DNA of 26,462 nucleotides from Guillardia theta CCMP2712 (Eukaryota; Cryptophyceae; Pyrenomonadales; Geminigeraceae), in NCBI RefSeq assembly GCF_000315625.1, contig NW_005434665.1:1004796-1031257 (forward strand), read 5' to 3'. The number at the start of each line of letters is the position of its first letter. Within the stretch, counting starts at the first letter, position 1. A model generated the notes under the pieces. The model was not told the origin of the DNA. It worked only from the letters and a program-made list of their open reading frames with translations, and did no database searches. Shown one piece after another: positions 18,067 to 26,462 of the stretch. The translations under genes and the position numbers were made by a program.

Positions 18067-21000
18067 TCACTCCTCTGCTCCTTGTCTCACAACCCCCGCG
18101 CGGGCCACGCAGTCGATGAGAAACTCGAGCGAGTTGACCTGGTGCAGACCTACGAGCTGTGAGGAGGAAGAGAGGCTAGCGACTTGCTTGACCTGCTCGC
18201 CACTCGTACGGTAGGAACGTCCTGCCATGGATGGATCCTGACTAGCACGTCAGCTGCTTGACCTCGCTTGCTCGAGCTCTTGCCCATCACGATGCCGATC
18301 AAGGCTGTGCGATGTGAGCTGTTACCGCCTGCCGTGAGTCAGCCGATGCAGCAGAGTCAGGCAGTGCAGACCCAAGTTGACGCTCGTCTCGATGGCTGTC
18401 CTTGGCTGCTGCAGATACTTGATGCAAAGAAAGCTGAGGGGGAATGAGACAGGGAAGAGGAGGAACGATTCTCACAGCACGCAAGGGAAGGTGTGGTCGA
18501 GCGAGGAGCTCACGCTGCTGTAGACTATCCCAACCACCTGCTCGCTGTCAATGCCCAAGCAAACAAGGCGAGCTGAACCTCGTCCTCAGGGAGGGAGAGC
18601 AACAACGACAAATCCATCTTCTCTGCCCTTGCCGCTCCCTCGAGTTCAGAGAGCTTGCGCAAGCATGTGAGAAGCAGACACGCAAGAAGCTAAGAATCAC
18701 TGGATCATGTCCGAGGATCAACCTGTGAAGCAAGTTGGCCCACTTGTAACCGTATCTGCACCAGCGTCATCTGATCTCCCTCCCTCCTCTCACCGCTTCT
18801 CCTCACTGCTGAAGGCGCTCGCTCCGAAAGAACAGCTCTATGTGCTGGTAAACCTTGGAGAGCGTCAGCTTCGTTGGAGCTGGCAGCCACCTACCATGTC
18901 GAACAAGCCTCCCTCAGGAACCATCGGGAGAGGATGCTTCTCGCTGAGGAGAGGGAGTCACACGCTACATCATCTTCTTCTCTTGAAGCTTCACCTGTAC
19001 TTGATGGCAGGAGAGCTGCCTGAGATCGCGCCTTCCGACCGGCGTCCTTGCTCCACAGCCAAGAGAACGATGATGGGCGTGATCTGAATGAGGGCGTGGG
19101 ACGCGTGCTCGAGGGCCCCCGAGGTCAACCCGGCGGAGTAGTAGGGCTTGTTGCCATGCGAGTATCTCTCGAAGAATCTGAAGAAATCAAAACGAAGACG
19201 GTCAAGGATAGAGGGAGAGGGAAGAGGGAGAGAGGCAGAGAACAAGTGGATCACTGGATGTAAACATCGTCGATGTACGTATCCTTCATCTCACGGTCGG
19301 AGAGCATATACTCGATGAACTTGTTCAAGAAGTCATCTCTGTCGTAAGTTCCTGTCTCGGCAATCTTGTGCAACGTCACAACTTGTGGGAGGCATCGAGG
19401 TTTGCTCACGCTCTTCAGCAAGACTTGTGCTGTCTGCGCGTTCAAGGTGTTCATGCCCTTCTTCAACGACCTGTGCCTGCTGCAGCATCAGACCAGCTGA
19501 CGAGCCTCCAACTTGCGTACGGGTGAACTCCTCGCTGCGAGTGGTATCGCTCCATGCCTGTCATGATGTCCGACTTGCGGTTCGGTTGCCGGATCTGCAG
19601 CTCCTCAGCTCTCCCCGCAGCCATCAGGTCAACCCGCACAGATGAGGGGAAGAAGCTGCTCGAGTCGCTTCCCAGCAGTCTCAACCTGCTGCTGATGCCC
19701 AGGTGCATGCCTCCGTCCGCGTGTGCGGCGTCAAGTCTGTTCAGAAGGATCAGCAGGCATGGGCGTGCGAGGGAGCTCACGGGTCTGCGAGCTCTCCGAT
19801 GCTCCCATAGTCTCGCTGCAGAGCCTTGCGGTTCACGTGCCCGTCCGAGGGCCAGCCCATGGCATCCCCACAGAACAGGCCCCACAAGCAGCCGACCATC
19901 CGCTCGCGCAGGCTGTGTGGAGGCGTCAGGAGGCTGAAAGCCGTCGGGCGTTGGCCTTGCCTGGGGGGAATGAGCGCATCGAGCGAGCGCTTGTAGCTCT
20001 CCAGCATCTCCTCCCTGCACGCCTCCATCAAGCTCAGCAGGTCGAGCAGACGCGACTTGACATGTCGGCAGCGGACGCGAGCTGATACTGACTCTCTGCT
20101 TCCTTGAGGAACGCGTTGGCCATGGCGAGACGGAGGTAGATCTGATAGACAGCTGAGAGTGAGCTGGGAGAGGTCGAGCGCTACCTTGTACTTGTGTAAG
20201 ACTATGGCATTCTGCCACTCGCTGAGCTCGATGCTCCCACTCCCTTCACATGCAACTCAGCAGCTCCCTGAGAACCTCGGGATCACCGTCTTCGTCGAAG
20301 TCCTGGAGCTGCTTGAAGTCACTAACTGGAAGGGACAAGAAGCAGCAGCGTCACCATGGCGTGAGCTTCTCGTCGCGAGAGGAAGACGTTGATCTTCGAC
20401 AGCGACTCTTGAAGCTCCACGGCATCGATGGCGCCAGACTTGTCCTGCAAGAGCGTGAGCACTGGGATACAAGAGGACGAGACTAGTTGGCTGACCTCGT
20501 CAAACTCTTCGAAGATTCTTTTGACGAAGATTTGCGTGTCTTGCGGATCGATCTGACAGGAGGGTGAGGAGGCGGGGGATGAGGAGTGTGGTACCTCGCC
20601 GACGATGAGAGCGTCCACCTTATCGAGAATCTGATCGCCTTTGACGCGAAACAGCAGCTTCTCTTGTTCCTCTCTGATCAGCTCTTCCTGAGACCTCCTT
20701 CAGAGGCCCAAGGAGTTTGCAAGCGTGTCTTCACCACGATGGTTTTCAAGGTAGGCTTGCCCATGACAGTTCCAGTCAAGTTGTTCCTCTCATCTTGAAA
20801 GGAATCAAGAAAGTCTTGACGATTCACTTTACCTGTCTCATCTGATGCACCAATCTCGTCCATTCTTGAGAATTGTTCCATGGAGGTTTTGAAATGGCTT
20901 GTGACAAGTCACCAACAGACATCATGAGCGGGCGGTTGCTCACGTTTTGGACAAGTCAAGTATCTCCTGCAGCTGTTGGGTGTCTCTTTCCTTGGTGGTG

Positions 21001-21770
21001 GCTCGACTGGGAAACTGCTTCAACCCCATCACCTGAGCGACAAGCTAAGAGGCTTTATCCACGCGAGCTACTTCACATGCTGCAAGGACGCCACTCCTTC
21101 CTTGTCCCCTTGCTCCCTGTTGTCACAGCATGTCATCGCTGCTCCTCTCCTCTCTGACTTCACTCGACCTGGCGATCGCGATCTGTCGCAGTCGCTCGAC
21201 CTTCCGGCCTTCGGCCTCGATGTCTTCATCCTTCATGTTGTACAACTCCAAGTCGGCTGTCTGCACCTGCAGCAACGAGCATGCTCAGATCGCGATGATG
21301 TCTTGTTCAAATCTCACGAAATGCATCGCATGCTTTTCTTTCAGCGCGTTTAGCTGATGCAGACTTCAAGGGACAACATGGTGAGTACAAATATGATCTA
21401 ATGGCCTGTTCTTACTATTCCTTTGCCTTCTCATAAAACGCTTGAGCTTCATGCAAACATTTTCTTTCCTCCAACCACCTAATGTTTGGTCAACACCCGA
21501 TATTTCTTGCAATCACCAAGATACAAAGATTTCTCCGATGCCTGCGCAAACTCAGTCACCCAAGGGACCTTGCGGATAAACATGTCTGTCACCTCCGTCT
21601 TGAGGAGGTTGAGCCTGCAGTAAGCCTACACGCGATTGAGAGTGAGCGACAAGCACGGGAAGTAGGAGAGAGACCAGCGCCTTGTCTGCTTCCGTCTTTA
21701 GTCGCAGAGCCTCTGCTTTCACCTCCTTCCCTTCCGCCAGGCCTTCCGAATCCGCCGACGCGATCTTCAT
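18067..21770 (-). CDS. Coiled-coil / EF-hand / ADP-ribosylglycohydrolase-like (J1-crystallin-type) protein
   Basis: 27 exons, from 21770-21675 to 18156-18067, join to 736 aa; every junction keeps phase. Seen: N-terminal coiled coil (1-160); EF-hand loops D248-E259 (DEDKSGAIDAVE) and D285-E296 (DEDGSGSIELSE), plus a degenerate one near 162-180. Then an ADP-ribosylglycohydrolase-like fold from about residue 353: LRERMVGCLWGLFCGDAMGWP, RDYGSIGEL, KKGMNTLNAQTAQVLL, TGTYDRDDFLNKFIEYM, YIDDVYIQFF, EQVVGIVYSS-type, FPCVLFLCIKYL, ALIGIVMG. These match the J1-crystallin-like branch. The Mg-binding T/S-D-D-T after the first helix and the GGDNCHRG-like motif before ALIG are not visible, so hydrolase activity is doubtful. 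The latter loss depends on intron 18371-18305. Introns 20099-20056 and 19960-19913 are GC-AG. No signal peptide. Confidence 0.75.
20056..20099 (-). other. GC-AG intron in the ADP-ribosylglycohydrolase-like gene
   Basis: NAFLKE is joined to SRLLDLLSLMEACR with phase 0. No GT in the region gives the right phase. The donor is GAA|gcagag and the acceptor gtcaag|TCG, 44 bp. A second GC-AG candidate in the same gene (19960-19913, CCCAG|gcaagg, 48 bp) is optional because it is in frame without a stop. Confidence 0.5.
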
Positions 21771-22076
21771 GGCTGCGAGCCTTCCGCTGCTTGATCGGAC
21801 CGTGAACTAAGTTCCGACTCGGACGATGAGATCTCACTGTGACTCAGTCCACTACATGGCATGTCGGGGCATCATCGCAGCCTCTCATGGTTCTGCTCTT
21901 GCTACATTCCCTCCGCTCTCCCGCCTTAGGCAGTTTGCTGGTAGCACCGAACTTGATAGCTCCACCAGTGCCCCGCCCGGCGATGGGACTTACGGCGTTC
22001 AGTGGCCGGGGCCCGGCCGGGCCGTCGTTGATACCCGCGTAACGAGTGGTGTAACGTCCTGAGCTGCCTCTTCGCC
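21771..22076. promoter_or_regulatory. Bidirectional promoter region with GC-rich island
   Basis: 306 bp separate two divergent ATGs (21770 minus, 22077 plus). The GC-rich core has GGGGCCCGGCC (22008-22018), one base from the shared island motif, about 60 bp before the plus-strand ATG. Probably shared by both genes. Confidence 0.5.
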
Positions 22077-23919
22077 ATGCGATCTCTAGCGGTGGATGGC
22101 GTGAGGGGGGCGGGGGCAGCGATGATGTGCGCAGCGATGCTGCTGCTGCTGATCATGCAGAGAGATCATGTCAGACCCACGGGCCTCGTAAGCTCGAGGC
22201 AGAGTCGCCTGAGGCAGCAGACAAAGGCTCATCGCGTGCTGAAGTCCAGGAAACAGGAGCTTGCATCGTTCCCTGATGCCACTCCTGAACTCGATCTGCC
22301 GCATGTCGACACTGCCAGAGACGCAGAGCCTACCGACTTCTTCAACCAATGGTCGAAGGAGGATGACTCTAAGCTTCCTCTCCCCACCCTGTCACTTGCA
22401 GGAGCCCGCGGCAAGGACCGTGCGAGGAGAAGAATCCAGATGATGCACAAGACGCAGAAGCTTGCACCTGCGGGGGGAGACTCTGATTTACCCACTGCTG
22501 CAGATAACCCAGTTGGCGTTGCTGCCGCCGCCAAGATCTTGAAGGACGAGGAAGGTTTCGACAAGTCGATAGGCGAAGGGAAAGATGCGTTGGAAGAATG
22601 GAAGAAGGCAGCCAAGAACTCTGGTCCAGCCATTCTTGATTCGATCACTGATGACGCGACCTCATTCAACCCCTTCCCTCACCAGAGTCTGTCGGAGAAG
22701 CTTGAGATTCAAGATGTTTGGAACAACGCTAGGAAACTTGCGAAACCTGCCGGGAAGTTGAGTGATGATCCCAAAGAAACGAAGAAGTCAATCATGAATG
22801 CAGAAGCTCAAGCAGAATCTGCAGCATATCTCGCAGCCAATGAAGCAGCGGCAGTTGATGCTTATGATCTTTCCATGCCGAATCCTGATATGATGGCAAA
22901 GAAAGGCCGTAGCAGTTTGACTGGACAAGCTCTCGCCAACAAGAACCAAATGCATTTGCAGGGACAAGCGATGGCTGTACACTCACACCATGGGCCCCTC
23001 TCCTCTCAGGCCTTAGCAGCGTGGCGAAGGGCCGATCGCATGAACGGCAGAAAGAATGCCATTATGAGCCGCACGCAGGCATTGGCCGACGTCGATGGCG
23101 GTGCAGCTTTGAAACACGGGAGCAAATCCATCGATGCAGCGATTGTTCGACTTGTGAAGCAGGACGAGAAGACGATCCGCAGTGACGTCAATAGATATCG
23201 TTTGGCTATAGCGAAGGCTCAGGGAGAAAAGGACGAGGCGGTGAAACTCGCAGGAGCCGACAGCCAAGCTGTGAAGGATGCAGCAACCATGATAACCAAG
23301 GACAAGGTCCACATTCTGATGGATGGAGGTAGAGAAATGGAGGCGAAACGAATCATGAAGGCAGCCGAGACTCTTGAAAGCTCAGCAGCTCAGCAGTCCA
23401 GTGGGGCCAAAGCTTTGAAACCCAAACCAGTGGAGATGGAACGAGGGCAGGTGTCTGACACAGCAGAGCAGCCAATCGAGGTGCGGATGAGGTCACGCGC
23501 AAGGAATGCACATAAGCCCAGCCTACTAAAGCAGAATTTCAAAGCCACAGACAAAGTAAGTCCCACAACATGCGCGCTTAGGCGACTTGTTCGCTTATTC
23601 TGCATTCTAGGTACAATTCAACGGGCTTCATTCATTGCCGGACGCTGGATCTACCAACGGTATGTCGAAGTAAGAAGGCGCAGATGAAGAATGACTTTTT
23701 TGCTGTACAGATCATGTCCTGTCTTCGTTCATCGACAAGGCGTTGGGGGACGAAGCCACCTCATTGGACGATATTCAAGAAGACATCCATGGTAGCACTG
23801 GCAAGCCAATGCTGCCGCAGCATGTGACTTTCAACGGGGAGATGAACAAGGGCGTTGATCCTCTCACGGTGTTTGGGGTGTTTGACACCAGGACTGCGGC
23901 ACAAATCTATCAGAAATAG
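22077..23919 (+). CDS. Signal-anchored alpha-helical protein, unknown family
   Basis: Exons 22077-23555, 23611-23659 and 23711-23919 join to 578 aa. Seen: N-terminal hydrophobic span (about 14-26, AMMCAAMLLLLIM) followed by basic residues, so a signal peptide or signal anchor. The rest is polar, Ala/Lys/Asp-rich and mostly helical. A QALA/GQA motif recurs in the middle (TGQALANK, QGQAMA, SSQALAAW, RTQALAD; about residues 284-345), suggesting a decayed short repeat. No cysteine clusters, catalytic motifs or further membrane spans. I do not recognise it. It is transcribed divergently from the ADP-ribosylglycohydrolase-like gene and converges on the SGNH hydrolase gene with 56 bp between stops. 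Confidence 0.7.
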
Positions 23920-23975
23920 CTTGTAAATCTTTGTATTCGAATTAGAGGCAGCGTGAAACACTTTCTACGACTTTC

Positions 23976-25116
23976 TCAATTCTGTAATGCTGACGACCGA
24001 GCGACAACCTCCTTGAAGCGTCGGGCTACCACGCTCCCCAGCCACTCTCCAAACACTTGATAGCCTGTCTCGTTGGGATGCACTCCATCTCCTGACATCA
24101 CTCCTCCAAATCGTTCGTGCACCCTCCGCCACCATCGCACGCTTGGCTTGGGGACGAAAAGCATCGACGGGTTCTCCAAGCACAAGGCCTTCTGCGACTT
24201 GAGTTACATCAAGTTGCAAAAGGAGGAGGGATTACCTTCTGCTCATCAAAAACCTCTGAAATCAAAATTACAAATGATCGAAGCGGCTCTGGAAATCGCG
24301 TGGGCTCCATCGGCAGCGCAGGCAAAATGATCAAACAATCCTTACAACACAGGTCAAGTCGACATTTCACAAGACACCAGAATGACTCACAGGCCCCAAA
24401 CATTCGCGCAGCTCCATTATGAAATTTTCAAGATCTCGCCGAAAAATAATAGCTGTCCTGCCCTTCCACAGCTTCTTGAAGTCGTTCAACCCACAAATAA
24501 TCACACAAGCATCGATCCTCATGTCAGCTTGGCCCTCCCCGCTCGTCCGCCTGGAAGCGTCTGTTTCATTGGAGTTCGCATGACCGCTACTTGTGCTCGT
24601 TCGGTTCCCTCGCACGAGGCTTCTCACGCTGTCGATGGTGCTCTGATGAATCGTACGAGCGTCTCCTCCGTCAATCCCAAACGACCTCCATGCCACGTCC
24701 GACTTGAACCTCTGAGCGAACCCGCGAGCCAACGACTGGGAGATGACAGGAGCCGCGTTGCATCCTACTCCGACCACTAGCGAGTCACCGAGCACTATGA
24801 TGCGTTTCATGGACGAGTGTCCTGGTTCACCGTCATAGTACTCAATACCGAAAGACCTGTCCTTCTTTGGGTGCGGCAATGGCTCGTAAGTGCCTTGCAT
24901 GTACGCTGTCTGTGCTGCCACAATGCTTCCAAGTACGCTTGCGCCAGCAATGAAGGGATTAGTGGGATTGAACATCAGCTTGGTGAATCTTCGCATGAAA
25001 CTCACATCGAGGTGCTCGATTGCTAGTCTTGTCTCTTCTGCCCTGTTCGTGGGCTGATCAGTCTGCGGGAGAGGAAGGCTGGTTTCCACTTCCATCTCGG
25101 TTTGAACTTCAACCAT
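23976..25116 (-). CDS. SGNH/GDSL-type hydrolase
   Basis: Exons 25116-24391, 24340-24236 and 24197-23976 join to 350 aa. SGNH hydrolases are esterases/lipases with a Ser-His-Asp triad. Seen: block I VLGDSLVVGVG (nucleophile Ser112), block II FGIDGGDA (oxyanion Gly near 147), block III ICGLND (Asn211), block V SGDGVHPNE (Asp314, His317). All four are intact, so activity is expected; the substrate is unknown. A hydrophobic stretch at about 54-72 (PFIAGASVLGSIVAAQ) could be a membrane or membrane-surface anchor. A Ser/Thr/Asn-rich insertion (about 170-198) separates blocks II and III. The conserved LPALPMEPTRFPEPLR lies in exon 2. The start is the first ATG of the long frame. Intron 24235-24198 is only 38 bp. 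Confidence 0.88.
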
Positions 25117-25559
25117 CCTGTCTTCCTTCGTTTAGCTGTTTGCAGTATACGGCGCCATCAAGGATGCGGCATGCTCTGCGCGATCCTGGAAAAAATGTTC
25201 AGTGTTGCAGTTACAAGTCGGTAGCGTTGAATTCAACCCTGCTAAACGAGGACGAACCCCTTCAAACAGAAACTGAATATACAAGCCAGCTGCATCTCGG
25301 AATATTCGTTTCAACTAATGGAAAGGAGGTTTAGCTTGTGCCCGATGGCAATTCTAGCTTGGATTGAATCCGTCTTTGACTAGTCTCACCATTAGCATCT
25401 GCTTCTTCTTTCTGCGAGAAGTTTACAACTACCTTCCCTACATACTCCTCATTCCTATGATCATCATAATCAAACGACCCCGTCTCTTCGCTTCTTCGCC
25501 TCGTTCTGCTATCTGGATCCTTGCCCGCGCTTCATCGCCAGTTCGTTTCGCATTTAGCC
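25117..25559. other. Gene-free 5' flank of the SGNH gene
   Basis: No supported gene. Short frames on both strands are unremarkable. The minus-strand promoter and leader of the SGNH gene should be here. No GC island. Confidence 0.5.
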
Positions 25560-26090
25560 ATTTTCAACCCCACCCTATCTCAATCTCATTGTCACCCCAC
25601 CCCATCGGATTTTCTACGATCTCACCCCCTCTTTTACCATCGACTACCCTACCTTTCCTAGGACCTTTCAAGACGCCGAGTCGTCACAACCCCTTCCTAC
25701 CCCCAGCTTACCCTACCCATCCCACAAGTCGTAAACTATGCAGTTAGATACCCCTACCCTACCTACAGAAGCGTGAGGCCAGATCTGTATCATGGCCATC
25801 TATCACCCCACCTTATCGCTTCAAAATCACCCCATTCTTCGAGCATTTCAGTTACACTACCCGTACTTCAATAGTTACCTTTTCCCACCACCCCTAGTTT
25901 TCTACCCACCCCTTTGCTGCATTTGGTCAGATTTTTCGCGTGACCCATCCGCTTTTGACCACCCCACCCCCTCTTCTTATACTTTATCACCGGTTGACAT
26001 CCTCGATAAAGTTACAAGACTACCCGTCACCTGCACCAAGATTTTCAAGGGACCCCACCCCCCTCTTGACTTCCTACTTACAACCATTTA
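25560..26090 (-). repeat. Degenerate C-rich (ACCCTACC / CACCCCACC) block
   Basis: About 500 bp filled with short words such as ACCCTACC (25646-25653, 25710-25717, 25756-25763), CACCCCACCC and CCACCCC. On the minus strand this equals the GGTAGGGT/GGGGTGGGG words at 3838-4020. Open frames here are Pro-rich artefacts. Confidence 0.6.
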
Positions 26091-26216
26091 TAGAATCTGG
26101 ACAGCATGCCCTAGTAGTGTTCCAGAGGTGTTATAGATATAGATGAAAGTCCAGATCTAGATCAAATAAGGTTTGGAGGGAGGAGGGCACGTGCAAAAAT
26201 GGAGCATGAATGGAGG

Positions 26217-26462
26217 AGAGGGAGAGGGAGAGGGAGAGGGAGAGGGAGAGGGAGAGGGAGAGGGAGAGGGAGAGGGAGAGGGAGAGGGAGAGGGGAGAGG
26301 GAGAGGGAGAGGGAGAGGGAGAGGGAGGAGGGAGGAGGGAGGAGGGAGGAGGGAGGAGGGAGGAGGGAGGAGGGAGGAGGGAGGAGGGAGGAGGGAGGAG
26401 GGAGGAGGGAGGAGGGAGGAGGGAGGAGGGAGGAGGGAGGAGGGAGGAGGGAGGAGGGAGGA
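26217..26462 (+). repeat. Purine satellite: hexamer array switching to heptamer array
   Basis: A GGGAGA hexamer array (about 26217-26325, one G inserted near 26295) switches to a GGAGGGA heptamer array from about 26320 to the last base. Purine-only on the + strand and continuing past the window edge. Confidence 0.95.

Noticed and set aside
18444-19087. Plus-strand frames opposite the ADP-ribosylglycohydrolase-like gene
   Set aside because: They are antisense to exons whose phases join perfectly on the minus strand and match a known family.
19463-20218. 251-residue minus-strand frame in a second phase
   Set aside because: It is the +1 shadow of the ADP-ribosylglycohydrolase-like exons over much of its length; only parts of it are used as exons.
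25364-26146. Pro/Ser-rich plus-strand frames
   Set aside because: Composition artefacts of the C-rich degenerate block; no splice pattern or conserved motif.
1-26462. tRNA, rRNA, CRISPR arrays, transposons, terminal inverted repeats
   Set aside because: I looked for tRNA B-box-like words, repeat-spacer arrays, transposase or reverse-transcriptase motifs and long inverted repeats and saw none. A covariance or profile search was not possible, so small RNA genes may be missed.

Overview
The window is nuclear DNA of a eukaryote. Every recognisable gene is split by short introns (mostly 38-60 bp, GT-AG, with a minority GC-AG), genes are packed on both strands, and the protein set is eukaryotic: RRP12, a USP12/46-type deubiquitinase, a CCR4/nocturnin-type nuclease, GLG1-type cysteine-rich repeats and EF-hands. 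Compact genes, GC near 50 %, tiny introns and abundant GGA/CTC microsatellites suggest a unicellular alga. A cryptophyte such as Guillardia is my best guess, but this is an impression and was not tested.

Layout: (1) 266-1691 +, 3' end of RRP12. (2) 1755-3258 -, a membrane-anchored pepsin-like protein whose N-lobe start motif lies after its C-lobe. (3) 3290-4240, a GC-rich palindromic island, then G-rich and purine-rich spacer. (4) 4529-6772 +, USP12/46-type deubiquitinase. (5) 6886-9232 -, CCR4/nocturnin-type exonuclease. (6) 9233-9997, spacer with a GGA microsatellite. (7) 9998-12225 +, PDZ plus coiled-coil protein. (8) 12452-14457 +, GLG1-type repeats, two EF-hands and a C-terminal membrane anchor. 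(9) 14808-16476 +, signal-anchored cysteine-rich protein. (10) 16687-17382 -, orphan protein. (11) 18067-21770 -, a reconstructed 27-exon coiled-coil/EF-hand/ADP-ribosylglycohydrolase-like protein. (12) 22077-23919 +, signal-anchored orphan. (13) 23976-25116 -, SGNH hydrolase. (14) 25117-26462, gene-free pyrimidine-rich DNA ending in a hexamer/heptamer purine satellite that runs to the window edge.

Exon models were built by hand from splice signals, reading phase and family similarity. In the PDZ, GLG1, 14808-16476, ADP-ribosylglycohydrolase, 22077-23919, SGNH and pepsin-like genes the exons sum exactly to whole codons with no internal stop. The genes do not form one pathway. RRP12 (ribosome assembly), the deubiquitinase and the CCR4-like nuclease are housekeeping. 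At least five of the others carry signal peptides or membrane anchors. Several gene starts lie beside GC-rich islands that share short exact motifs (CCGGGCCCGGC, GGTACCGT) and may be a promoter class. Neighbouring genes often converge with stop codons only 55-210 bp apart.
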